Of a stretch of 64,000 nucleotides of DNA, positions 41,840 to 49,404 are shown piece by piece. The position numbers were made by a program, and so were the translations under genes. The stretch comes from Anatilimnocola aggregata. GTDB lineage: Bacteria; Planctomycetota; Planctomycetia; Pirellulales; Pirellulaceae. The stretch's first letter is position 1; each line of letters starts with the position of its first letter. Location: contig NZ_CP036274.1 in NCBI RefSeq assembly GCF_007747655.1, positions 1,240,001 through 1,304,000 on the forward strand, read 5' to 3'. Under the pieces are notes generated by a model. It had not been told where the DNA came from. It did not search any database and saw only the letters and a program-made list of their open reading frames with translations.

Positions 41840-42028
41840 TTACGAGCCGCCGCCAGCTGGCAACTTGGCCGCCACGCTGTTAAACGTAGCGTTCGCGTTC
41901 GTGCCGATCGCCTGAATGGCGGTCAAGCAGACGATCACGATCAGAGCCAGCATCACGGCGTATTCCACCGCGGTCGGGCCATCTTCGGAAACCAGGAAAC
42001 GTTGCACTTTCAAAGCGAGATTCTTCAT
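41840..42028 (-). CDS. flp: Flp/Fap pilin (flp3), first gene after the riboswitch
   Basis: The protein has 62 aa from ATG 42028, with an AAGGA ribosome site six to seven bases upstream. It starts MKNLALKVQRFLVSEDG; the mature end begins PTAVEYAVMLALIVIV and the C-terminus is NATFNSVAAKLPAGGGS. This is the promoter-proximal pilin: it is preceded by the long leader with the c-di-GMP riboswitch and followed by a terminator. It is the likely major pilin on that ground (inference). Confidence 0.94.
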   Translation of the reverse strand: MKNLALKVQRFLVSEDGPTAVEYAVMLALIVIVCLTAIQAIGTNANATFNSVAAKLPAGGGS

Positions 42029-42225
42029 TTGTTCCTTCTCCAGTTCGGCGGTCCGGCGAACGAGCGTCCGCCGGAATACCATCCGACACCAAAACAGCCG
42101 GCGAGTCTCACCCGATGCGAGCAGCACGCCTGGAAGGGCGCACTGCCGGCCTGCCTTGGCACCGGGCTACGACTCAAACATCAACACTGGAAGCTCGCCT
42201 CGCCATCGTCTCGATCATTGCCAGG

Positions 42226-42262
42226 AAAAAATGCGGAGCCCGGAGTTTAACCGGACACCACA
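42226..42262 (-). terminator. riboswitch expression-platform terminator
   Basis: On the minus strand TGTGGTGTCCGG (42262-42251) pairs with CCGGGCTCCGCA (42243-42232) through a 7-base loop, with one T-T mismatch and two G-T wobbles, and runs straight into TTTTTT (42231-42226). The first four bases, TGTG, also form the 3' arm of aptamer stem P1, so the two structures compete. Confidence 0.75.
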
Positions 42263-42386
42263 GTCCCATCCGTTCGGCAGCCAGGCTACCGTAATCGTGC
42301 GCTCGCTTCGTAAAAAGCGAGACCCAACCACGGCCCTTTGCTTTGCGCCCCGGCATTACTACCGGTTTGCCCTTCTCGGGGATGTG
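42259..42386 (-). promoter_or_regulatory. cyclic-di-GMP-I (GEMM) riboswitch aptamer
   Basis: The minus strand carries the GEMM-I elements in order. P1 5' arm is CACATCCC (42386-42379). AGGGCAAACC follows (42373-42364), with the ligand-specificity guanine (G20 in Vc2 numbering). P2 is CCGGTA-GTAA-TGCCGG (42365-42350) with a GNRA tetraloop. The core joining strand is GGGGCGCAAAGC (42351-42340), including the intercalating adenine of GCAAAG. P3 is elongated, with an inner CTCGCTT/AAGCGAG hairpin. Then GGTAGCCTGGCTGCCGA (42290-42274) forms the P3 receptor side and C-C-G ligand site, and GGGACTGTG (42267-42259) closes P1 with one bulged base. It lies 231 bases upstream of flp3 on the same strand, so it should control pilus genes. 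Confidence 0.88.
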
Positions 42387-42754
42387 AGGCGGCAGGCCCA
42401 ACCGGCCAGCGCCACCGGAGTTCCAGCCGACACAGCCGAAGCCGCGCCGGTGCAGAACTGAGGCAGAACCAACCGGGCAGAGGTCAGCAGCCGTTAAGCC
42501 ACCAAACTCCCTGCACAACTGAAACCTATGTCAGCTTTGCGCGGTGTCAAATTCTGTGCTTGAGAGAATCTTGAGGAGTAGCAGCAATTTTTCTCGTCAA
42601 CGAAGCCCGACCGGTGTCGGCCGTGACGGTGGTAACGCTTCGCCGGAGGAGAGGGATTGCAGATGTCGCGGATTGCAGATTGCAGATCCAGGAAGAACCA
42701 GCGATGCTGTGACTCCTTGATCTCAATCTGACATCTGCAGTCTTTAATTCCTCC
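42387..42754. other. intergenic region between flp leader and trmH
   Basis: Holds the promoter region of the flp transcript (read leftward) and of the rightward methyltransferase gene. Three copies of ATTGCAGAT occur at 42656-42664, 42672-42680 and 42679-42687, just before the methyltransferase gene. No gene is supported. Confidence 0.45.
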
Positions 42755-43576
42755 ATGCCTCTGATTCCCATCACGAACACCGACGATTCGCGCGTCGCGC
42801 CTTATCGCCAGTTGCATCAGACGAATCTCACCCGCGGCAGCAAATTGTTTGTCGCCGAGGGAGATAAGGTCGTGCAGCGACTGCTCGATAGTTCGTTTGT
42901 GACCGATTCGGTTTTGGCTGAAGCGGATTGGGCCGAGCGGCTCGCACCTCAACTGCCGCCTGAGACACCCATTTATGTAGCGCCGCGCGAGCTGATGACG
43001 GAGCTCGTTGGATTTCGCTTTCACCGCGGTGTGCTCGCCTGTGGCCAGAGAAAGCCCGCGCCTGACTTGCGAGCAATGATGCCTCCGCTTGATCAGCCGG
43101 CGACGATTCTCGTCTGCCCGGCGGTCCAAGACCCAACAAACTTGGGGAGCATTGTGCGGACTGCAGCTGCCCTGGGTGTTGCGGCAATCTTACTTGGCAG
43201 CGACTGTGCCGATCCGTTCTCGCGCCGCGTGCTGCGAGTTTCAATGGGGAGCGTCTTGTTCATCCCCGTGCGCGAGGCCGTCGATCTTGTTGCTGATGTG
43301 GTCGCGCTGCGTGAGGAGCACGGGTTTGAAGTCCTGGCGACCGTGCTCGACAATCGCGCGGTGCCGCTGTCTCAAGTACCGAAGCCCAAACGACTCGCCT
43401 TGGTGCTGGGAAGCGAAGGGCATGGCCTCGACGAGCGCTGGCTGAAGTTATGTCCGCAGCAGATTACCCTGCCGATGCAGGCGGGTATCGACTCGCTGAA
43501 TGTGGCCGTTGCTGCGGCCGTGTTTCTGTATCACTTTCAGCAGGCAGCGCTAACTGACTCTGTGGATACGAACTAA
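42755..43576 (+). CDS. TrmH/SpoU-family RNA 2'-O-methyltransferase
   Basis: The protein has 273 aa. The N-terminal substrate-binding domain reads YRQLHQTNLTRGSKLFVAEGDKVVQRLLDSS. The SPOUT (trefoil-knot) catalytic domain has motif 1 VCPAVQDPTNLGSIVRTAAALGVAAILLG, motif 2 LALVLGSEGHGLDERWL, and motif 3 ITLPMQAGIDSLNVAVAAAVFLYHF. These are the three SpoU motifs that bind S-adenosylmethionine. It methylates a ribose in tRNA or rRNA; the N-terminal domain suggests an rRNA target but this is not certain. It converges with the small TPR gene, their ends overlapping by four bases. Confidence 0.91.
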   Translation: MPLIPITNTDDSRVAPYRQLHQTNLTRGSKLFVAEGDKVVQRLLDSSFVTDSVLAEADWAERLAPQLPPETPIYVAPRELMTELVGFRFHRGVLACGQRKPAPDLRAMMPPLDQPATILVCPAVQDPTNLGSIVRTAAALGVAAILLGSDCADPFSRRVLRVSMGSVLFIPVREAVDLVADVVALREEHGFEVLATVLDNRAVPLSQVPKPKRLALVLGSEGHGLDERWLKLCPQQITLPMQAGIDSLNVAVAAAVFLYHFQQAALTDSVDTN

Positions 43577-43914
43577 GACTGTGCCCACTGCAATTGATGC
43601 GACTTCGTCTTGGCTTCTTCGGCTTTCAAGATGTAGATGCGATCTTGCGTCGCCTCGAACGACTGTTGATACGTTTGACTCAGCGCGGCCCAGTTAAAGC
43701 TCTCGTTGGGTTCCACCTGGCAAGCCATTTCGCTGTGCGGAACTGCTTCGAGCGGTTTACCCGCTTTGCACAGCAGGCGGGCGATTGTCATTCGCGCCAG
43801 CACATGATTCGGATCGAGCGCGATCAGTTCGTTCAACTTCTCGGTCGCTTCGGCCAGCTTACCTTCGCGGCGGAGCACTTCGGACTGCTTATAAAGTTCA
43901 TCGATGTTCGACAT
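43573..43914 (-). CDS. small TPR protein
   Basis: The protein has 113 aa from ATG 43914 (GGAG nine to twelve bases upstream); the longer frame to 43956 is unlikely. TPR-type helices: IDELYKQSEVLRREGKLAEATEKLNELIALDPNHVLARMTIARLLCKAGKPLEAVPHSEMACQVEPNE, then NWAALSQTYQQSFEATQDRIYILKAEEAKTKS. No signal peptide or membrane helix, so it is probably a cytoplasmic adaptor. Its last four bases overlap the end of the methyltransferase gene on the other strand. Confidence 0.8.
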   Translation of the reverse strand: MSNIDELYKQSEVLRREGKLAEATEKLNELIALDPNHVLARMTIARLLCKAGKPLEAVPHSEMACQVEPNESFNWAALSQTYQQSFEATQDRIYILKAEEAKTKSHQLQWAQS

Positions 43915-44021
43915 CTTCAATTCTCCGCACTTTCTTCGCGAGCCTGAGCCAATCACTGCCTGCTCATCAGTTTACACGCCCTTGCCCGTTTCGTTGAGGG
44001 GAGCAAGGACTCGCGTCCAGA

Positions 44022-45038
44022 TCACCGGCATCGTGCGCGGCAACGAAAACGTCGGCGACAACAGGCGGGCTGCGGTGCGCAGAGAGCGTTCGTTACTGGT
44101 GCCGAGACCGCGGGAGTCGATTTCGCCGCCAATGGCAAGCCGATCTGAGCTTCGAAATAAATTTTCAGCGAGTCGGTGAGCGCTTTGGCAAACGCTGCGC
44201 GCGATTTGTCGTTATCGCGCACGCCACGGCTATTGGTTTCGATCTGCAGGCCCGCCAGCGGTGCCGCATCGCGGCCATAACGACCCGTGTTGTACCCGCC
44301 ACGAAAGTAAGGAATCGTCGGCACGGGGCGCTGCTTGCTCGGTGTGGCGGGAAAGCCCCGATCCATCAGCAAGGTTCCCAGAGCGAAATCACCACGCACG
44401 AGATCGGCATAGGGGCGGCGGTTGAGCGCCGCAATCGCTTGCAAACTGCTGGCCGTAACATTCTGCGGCGCGCTCAATTGCTCATTGCTGACGTCGTAGT
44501 CCAGCTGCGAATGTAAATAGCCCATTTCGAGCTGGCCGATCTTGTGGCCATGGCCATGCAGGTCGATGTACAGTCCGCGGCCAAAGTCTTGCACCACGCG
44601 GTCGCGGGCAGCCGTCAGAAAGCGGTGCCAGTCGTGCCAGATTTTTTCGGCAGCTGGATTACCAGCGCAGGCTTCAACAATTTCGCGATTGCAGTCGATC
44701 TTTCGGCGACTGATGCGGCAGATGATGATGTGCGGCCAATGCCCCGTCTGCTGGTGCATCTCGGCCGCAATCGCGCGGGCCAGTTCTTGGGTGCCAATAT
44801 CAAACGCAAAAGTCCCTTCTTTGCGGTCGACAATTCCCTCGGGCTTTTCGCGCCCACCGTGAGGTGCCGAGAGAATGAAGGGCAAATCGCCAGCGATGTA
44901 TTCGATGTGCTGGTCGTGGCCGAAATAGGTCTCGCCCGGTTGGAATTGCTGCTGTGTCGCGCCAGGCTCTGCTTGCGCAGGTGCAGCCCAGCAGACCAGC
45001 AGCAATAGGAACCAATGATAGCGGGGAGTGTGCATCAC
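44022..45038 (-). CDS. exported N-formylglutamate amidohydrolase-like protein
   Basis: The protein has 338 aa with a signal peptide (YHWFLLLLVCWAAPAQA). It belongs to the N-formylglutamate amidohydrolase/zinc carboxypeptidase-like superfamily: PFILSAPHGGREKPEGI, FAFDIGTQELARAIAAEM, HIIICRISRRKIDCNREI, DFGRGLYIDLHGHGH and LQIETNSRGVRDNDKSRAAFA. The HGG, E and DLHGHGH residues are candidate zinc ligands and catalytic Glu. Its export means the substrate is probably a periplasmic peptide or N-acylated amino acid rather than a histidine-pathway intermediate. The last 20 residues are oddly Cys/Arg rich, which may mark a frameshifted end. Confidence 0.78.
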   Translation of the reverse strand: MMHTPRYHWFLLLLVCWAAPAQAEPGATQQQFQPGETYFGHDQHIEYIAGDLPFILSAPHGGREKPEGIVDRKEGTFAFDIGTQELARAIAAEMHQQTGHWPHIIICRISRRKIDCNREIVEACAGNPAAEKIWHDWHRFLTAARDRVVQDFGRGLYIDLHGHGHKIGQLEMGYLHSQLDYDVSNEQLSAPQNVTASSLQAIAALNRRPYADLVRGDFALGTLLMDRGFPATPSKQRPVPTIPYFRGGYNTGRYGRDAAPLAGLQIETNSRGVRDNDKSRAAFAKALTDSLKIYFEAQIGLPLAAKSTPAVSAPVTNALCAPQPACCRRRFRCRARCR

Positions 45039-45120
45039 GATGAAAGCTCGGAGCGTCAGAGTTGTCGAATAGTGAATCGCTTCAGCATAATTGGAAGCTG
45101 CTGAGGAATAAAATCTCCCG

Positions 45121-46221
45121 CTATGGCACGCCCAGTTCGAAGGAGGCGACCGTGATTTCGCTGCCGGCTGGCACGATAATGCCGAAGAGTGCAGGCGTGC
45201 GCGGCGTCGCTTTGCCAGCTGTCGTGAATTCGACTTCTTTGCCGTGAATCTTGGCCTTCACTTGCCCCGCCTGTCGCCCCATCTCAATCACGACGGTTCC
45301 ACTCGGCAGCAGCGTCGTAAGCGCGTCTTCGTCGCCATCGACCGAGACCAGGCCAATCGACTGTCCCTTTTTCGCACCCTCGAGATAGACACGGCAAACA
45401 AAGTTGGGCGTTAGTTGTCGGCCAAAGACAAGTTGCACCTCACCGGCATCGGTTGGCGTCTTCACCACGAGATGACCGGCCTCGTTTTGTGCAGCGGCAT
45501 CGCCGAGAGGTTTCTTCTGCCAGTTCTTCGCCCCCTTCGTTCGCAGCGACCAGTTCTTCGGCTGCAGGGTGGCTTTCACCAGCGGCGAAAGCGTCGGCAG
45601 AATCACAGCTGGCGGCGGCGGCTCGACACCAAGCTCCGGCAGCAGATGTTTGATATCGACTTTCGCTTGCGTGGCTTCATCCCAATACTGCCTGGCGATC
45701 TTCCGGTCTCCTTTGGCATCCATGGCCAGAAAGGCGCCGAAGAAAACTTTGTTGTTGGCATTCTTCGGGTCGAGTTCCTGCTGCGCGACGGCGAGGGCGA
45801 CCGCGGGAGGCATGTTCTGCAAGGTGTAGGTTCGATTCTGTCCTTCGACACGAATCACCAGTGTTTTATTTTCGTACTCGACGAACGCACAAATCTTGTC
45901 GTTGATGGTGATCTCGCGAATGGTCGTGGCCTGCATGGTGCGCCCCGCGCGATCCACTGCGTTCCAAAACTGGGTGACGTAGCCGGCCAATTGCTCCACG
46001 CGATGAAGTTCCGTGTCGTACGGTTCTTCACCTTTCAGCCTGGCGGCAGCTTCGAGCTTGGCCTTGATACCGGCCACATCGCGGGCGGCCATCGCGGCGC
46101 GAACTTCTTTCAAAGCCAATTGCCGCGGCGTTTCGTCTTGGGCTGTGGCGATGGTGGAGCAGGAAATTGCAAACGCGGCCGCGAGTGATAACAGGCGAAC
46201 GAGCAAAGGTCGACAAAACAT
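45121..46221 (-). CDS. exported protein of unknown function
   Basis: The protein has 366 aa from ATG 46221, which directly precedes a signal peptide (LLVRLLSLAAAFAISCSTIATAQ); the longer frame to 46305 adds an Arg-rich leader. Residues 35-220 are helical, TPR-like in feel (LKEVRAAMAARDVAGIKAKLEAAARLKGEEPYDTELHRVEQLAGYV and PAVALAVAQQELDPKNANNKVFFGAFLAMDAKGDRKIARQYWDEA). Residues 235-366 look like a beta-sandwich (WSLRTKGAKNW, AGEVQLVFGRQLTPNFVCRVYLEG, GTVVIEMGRQAGQVKAKIHGKEVEF), possibly a laminin-G or DUF1080-like fold. No catalytic residue is evident. Confidence 0.7.
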   Translation of the reverse strand: MFCRPLLVRLLSLAAAFAISCSTIATAQDETPRQLALKEVRAAMAARDVAGIKAKLEAAARLKGEEPYDTELHRVEQLAGYVTQFWNAVDRAGRTMQATTIREITINDKICAFVEYENKTLVIRVEGQNRTYTLQNMPPAVALAVAQQELDPKNANNKVFFGAFLAMDAKGDRKIARQYWDEATQAKVDIKHLLPELGVEPPPPAVILPTLSPLVKATLQPKNWSLRTKGAKNWQKKPLGDAAAQNEAGHLVVKTPTDAGEVQLVFGRQLTPNFVCRVYLEGAKKGQSIGLVSVDGDEDALTTLLPSGTVVIEMGRQAGQVKAKIHGKEVEFTTAGKATPRTPALFGIIVPAGSEITVASFELGVP

Positions 46222-46432
46222 GACAATGTTCCAGCGAGAGCGCGAGGGAAGAGGAAACCGGGAAACGCTGGCGCGACGCTCTGGCTGCGGTGCGAGCAGG
46301 TTCAATTTCTCTAGTTTGATTAGCGCGAGGGGTGATCGTCGAGACCCGGTACCGGTTTTCTGTGGCTTTCGCGTCGCGCGGCAGGCCAGTAAACTGTCAG
46401 CAGTTTTGTACGATTCCCGGCAACAGCAGTAA

Positions 46433-47386
46433 TTGGCCTTGATCCGCTACCGAGCTTTTCAGAATTGGGATCCTCCCGCGCTGGCGGAAATTTGGCGGGC
46501 TCAGCCTCCGTTGCGAGGCCGGATGCAGCCGATGACGCCCAGCTTCTGGGAGAACATCGTGCTGGCCAAGCCCTACTTCGACCGCCAAGGGTTGATCGTG
46601 GCCTGCGACGGTGCGCGGCCCATCGGCTTCGTGCATGCCGGCTTCGGTGCCAGCGCGGACCATCGTTCGCTCGATACCAGCGCCGGCACAATCTGCCAGT
46701 TGCTCACCATGCCGCATCCCGCGCGGGCTACCACCGCGCTTGAATTGCTCTCCGCTGGCGAAGACTACCTGCGCAAACGCGGGGCAAAAACTTTGCACGC
46801 GGGGTGTGCCTTTCCGTTCAACCCGTTCTATGTCGGCCTGTATGGCAGTTCGGATGTCCCCGGCGTATTGGCCAGCGATCTGGCCGCTCGCGAACTGTTT
46901 TCGGCTGGTGGCTACACCGAGGGTCAAACGCGGGTGCTGCTGCATCGCAAGTTGACCGACTTCAAGCCCCCCATCAGTGGCCAACTGCTGCAGGTGAAGC
47001 GGAAGTTTCAAGCCTCGCAGGCCGGTGAAGTGATGCCCGGCAATTGGTGGGATAACTGTGTCTGGTCGCAAGCCGTTTGGACCCGCTTTCAACTGGCGGC
47101 CAAAGAAGCGGGTGAGCCAGTCATCTCGATCACGCTGTGGGAGATCCTGCCGCTGTCGCAGGCCTGGGGTGCGCGAACCATCGGCCTGGTGAGTGTCGAC
47201 GATACTCCCGAAGCCCGCGAACAAGGGCTCACGCTGTTTCTGCTGTCAGAAACGCTGCGCATGCTCAAAGAAGAAAACGTCTCGCAGTTCGAAGCGCAGT
47301 GCCTGGCAGACGACGCCACCTTGCTCGCCATCTTCAAGCAGTTGGGCGTGGTCGAGTATGACCGCGGTTCGCTGCTGCAGAAGTAG
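46433..47386 (+). CDS. GNAT-type acetyltransferase-like protein, tandem domains
   Basis: The protein has 317 aa; the start is TTG at 46433 (another TTG two codons on), as no ATG precedes the conserved ALIRYRAFQNWDPPALAEIWR. It looks like two GNAT folds. The first holds LIVACDGARPIGFVHAGFG and GAKTLHAGCAFPFNPFYVGLYG. The second holds VISITLWEILPLSQAWGARTIGLVSVDDTPEAREQGLTLFLLSETLRMLKEENVSQFEAQC. The beta-bulge acetyl-CoA site (Q/R-x-x-G-x-G/A) is not clear in either. Acetyl transfer is therefore an inference from overall fold. It stands apart from neighbours on both sides. Confidence 0.72.
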   Translation: MALIRYRAFQNWDPPALAEIWRAQPPLRGRMQPMTPSFWENIVLAKPYFDRQGLIVACDGARPIGFVHAGFGASADHRSLDTSAGTICQLLTMPHPARATTALELLSAGEDYLRKRGAKTLHAGCAFPFNPFYVGLYGSSDVPGVLASDLAARELFSAGGYTEGQTRVLLHRKLTDFKPPISGQLLQVKRKFQASQAGEVMPGNWWDNCVWSQAVWTRFQLAAKEAGEPVISITLWEILPLSQAWGARTIGLVSVDDTPEAREQGLTLFLLSETLRMLKEENVSQFEAQCLADDATLLAIFKQLGVVEYDRGSLLQK

Positions 47387-47401
47387 AACCCAGCGTTCGA
47401 C

Positions 47402-48349
47402 TCACGAAGCTTCTTTTCGGTTCTTCAACTCCACGGGAGGAGTGGAACCATCGACAGGCAGCCAGCTAAGCACTGGCCGCGGCGGATCGGAAATTCCGTT
47501 TTCATACAGCCGCGCTTGCCAGCGAATATTGCCGGGGCCATCCATGGTGTCGCCCGGTTTGATGACGTTACGACCTTCAGTATGCAAGTAGAAGCTGATG
47601 TTGCGCAGGAAGTTGTCGATCTCGCTGGGGTCGTATTTTTTGACGAAGATCGCCTCGATATCGGGCAGGTCGAGTTGGCTGTTCCCCACGGTATCCATCA
47701 GCAGCCATTCGGACGAAATATTGAACAGCCGAATGTTCGACCAGAGGTCGAGGGGCAACACTTCGTTCTGATCGGCGAATTGCATGCTCTCTTGCATCCC
47801 CGCTTGATCGCGGAGGACTTCGCCATTGGGATTGAAATAACAGAGTGCAGTGGGCAGCGACAACAGCGCCTGGCAAATTCCGGTAACGTGTTCGAGTTCA
47901 TCTACCGCATCGGCATCGGCGGCCATGACGGGAGCATCTGGCCCAGCCCCGAGAACGTACGAGCAGCGGACACGCATGAAGGCCCGATGATCGCCAACGA
48001 TTGACTTCCCCGCTGGCCAGACCCAACTTTGCTGGGCCGCGCGCTGGAGTGAACCGGGGAAGGTGAAGGGGCCGAACTGTCCCATCGTCCAGCCGCCGAA
48101 CAACTCGGGGTTCGCTTGGGGATCGCCCATGCCATCGGGCCAAGGCTTATTGACGATATCGACCAGCACCAGACCATTCACCTGCGGCCGGTATTTAACG
48201 AGCAAGCCATAGCCACCAAAAATCCACGACGGACCAGGATCGGTGCGGCGAATGACCTCGTAGCTGGCGAGCGCCCGTTCAATCTCTTCGACGGCAACTG
48301 CTTCGCTCAGCAGGATGCAGCCGCACTGAACGAAAATTCCTTTGGGCAT
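47402..48349 (-). CDS. conserved protein, possibly DUF4261 family
   Basis: The protein has 315 aa, cytoplasmic, with no signal peptide or membrane helix. Start MPKGIFVQCGCILLSEAVAVEEIERALASYEVIRRTDPGPSWIFGGYGLLVKYRPQVNGLVLVDIVNKPWPDGMGDP. A central AFMRVRCSYVLGAGPDAPVMAADADAVDELEHVTGICQALLSLPTALCYFNPNGEVLRD and DLWSNIRLFNISSEWLLMDTVG are reminiscent of DUF4261 proteins. The C-terminal DPSEIDNFLRNISFYLHTEGRNVIKPGDTMDGPGNIRWQARL completes it. The function is unknown. The next gene leftward, at 46433-47386, is on the other strand and converges with it. Confidence 0.75.
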   Translation of the reverse strand: MPKGIFVQCGCILLSEAVAVEEIERALASYEVIRRTDPGPSWIFGGYGLLVKYRPQVNGLVLVDIVNKPWPDGMGDPQANPELFGGWTMGQFGPFTFPGSLQRAAQQSWVWPAGKSIVGDHRAFMRVRCSYVLGAGPDAPVMAADADAVDELEHVTGICQALLSLPTALCYFNPNGEVLRDQAGMQESMQFADQNEVLPLDLWSNIRLFNISSEWLLMDTVGNSQLDLPDIEAIFVKKYDPSEIDNFLRNISFYLHTEGRNVIKPGDTMDGPGNIRWQARLYENGISDPPRPVLSWLPVDGSTPPVELKNRKEAS

Positions 48350-48390
48350 GGTTGGCTCATTTCTAGGAGCAGTTTACTTCCACGGCCGCG

Positions 48391-49083
48391 CTACCAACGG
48401 AGCATGGTTTGCAGCGAGCGGACGACCCCATCGGGATCGCGATACAACCAGTAGGTCGCGTAACCAGCCAGCGCGAAGCCAAACAGCATCAGGCTGGCAC
48501 CATAGGGATTGGGCGAACCATCGAGCTTGCGGAAGGCGCGATCGAGTTCGACTTCGAGTCGTCGCCAGCCGGCCAGGTTTTGATGCGGGCCCGCGGCAAT
48601 GAGTTGCACGTTGCGAAACATCGAGGCGGGTTCCAGATGCAACTGCACACCCAGGTGCGGCAACACCAGAGCGTCGCCGGCCCACCGCGCTTCAGGATCA
48701 AGTTCCGTCACGACATCGCTCAACGCGGGGCGCAACTGCTCGCCCGTAATGTTGTAAATCACCAGCCGGGGGCGCATGAGGAGTACAAAGAGGACGAGCG
48801 ACAACAGGTAAAGGGTGATGAGCATGGCCCAGGCCCATTGATGCAGATTGGCGGCTGCTGCTTCGGGCAGGAACAATTCCATCGGCCCGACGATGACGAA
48901 GCCAATGATGGCAATGCCCAGCGACATGGCATCGCGACCACCCGTGGTGATGAACGGCCGCCGGCGCAAATTGATGAGCCCCAGCAGCAGCAGGTAAACG
49001 CTCAGCGGCCCCACAGCGATGCAAAAGTGAAGGGGGTCCAAAGGCTCAGCGTCCAATGCAAAGGGCGGAGAAGTTTTCAGCAA
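48391..49083 (-). CDS. integral membrane protein of unknown function
   Basis: The protein has 230 aa with three N-terminal membrane helices (AVGPLSVYLLLLGLINL, LGIAIIGFVIVGPMELFLP, WAWAMLITLYLLSLVLFVLLM), a soluble beta-rich segment (RPRLVIYNITGEQLRPALSDVVTELDPEARWAGDALVLPHLGVQLHLEPA), and a C-terminal helix (LMLFGFALAGYATYWLYR). No family is recognised. It is separated by 41 bases from the DUF4261-like gene on the same strand, so the two may be cotranscribed. Confidence 0.72.
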   Translation of the reverse strand: MLKTSPPFALDAEPLDPLHFCIAVGPLSVYLLLLGLINLRRRPFITTGGRDAMSLGIAIIGFVIVGPMELFLPEAAAANLHQWAWAMLITLYLLSLVLFVLLMRPRLVIYNITGEQLRPALSDVVTELDPEARWAGDALVLPHLGVQLHLEPASMFRNVQLIAAGPHQNLAGWRRLEVELDRAFRKLDGSPNPYGASLMLFGFALAGYATYWLYRDPDGVVRSLQTMLRW

Positions 49084-49164
49084 GCTACAAACTATCCCGC
49101 GCGCCCAAAGCGGTCAATCGGACCCCGGCTGGGGGTCTTTGGCTAATTTGAATAGCTAGTCTGG

Positions 49165-49395
49165 TCACGGCCATGAATCTGGTCGCAGCTTCCGGTCAGC
49201 CTGCTCCAATGGCCAGAATAGTCTAGGCGCTAGTTTGACGCTGTTGACTCGGTAGTGATAGATGTGACAGTCGTGGCGGGAGGTGGAGTTCATTCTCCCG
49301 CGTGGCACCACCAGCGCCAGATAACTTCCGACGTACAAAGCCAGCAGCAGCAGCACGGCTGCGAAGATCGGCGCGGCTGAGCGGGTGGTGGGCAT
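49165..49395 (-). CDS. small membrane-anchored protein
   Basis: The protein has 76 aa. It starts MPTTRSAAPIFAAVLLLLALYVGSYLALVVP, a single membrane helix, and ends FWPLEQADRKLRPDSWP. The phrases YVGSYLALVVP and LFWPLEQ recur in small planctomycete proteins. It follows the lipoprotein gene by nine bases. A truncated copy of its beginning lies upstream of that gene (49823-49882). The function is unknown. Confidence 0.65.
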   Translation of the reverse strand: MPTTRSAAPIFAAVLLLLALYVGSYLALVVPRGRMNSTSRHDCHIYHYRVNSVKLAPRLFWPLEQADRKLRPDSWP

Positions 49396-49404
49396 GGCTG
49401 GATT

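Noticed and set aside
42174-42518. 114-aa minus-strand frame upstream of flp3
   Set aside because: It covers the riboswitch; codon pattern and product (AGRLGLPPHIPEKG...) have no protein-family character.
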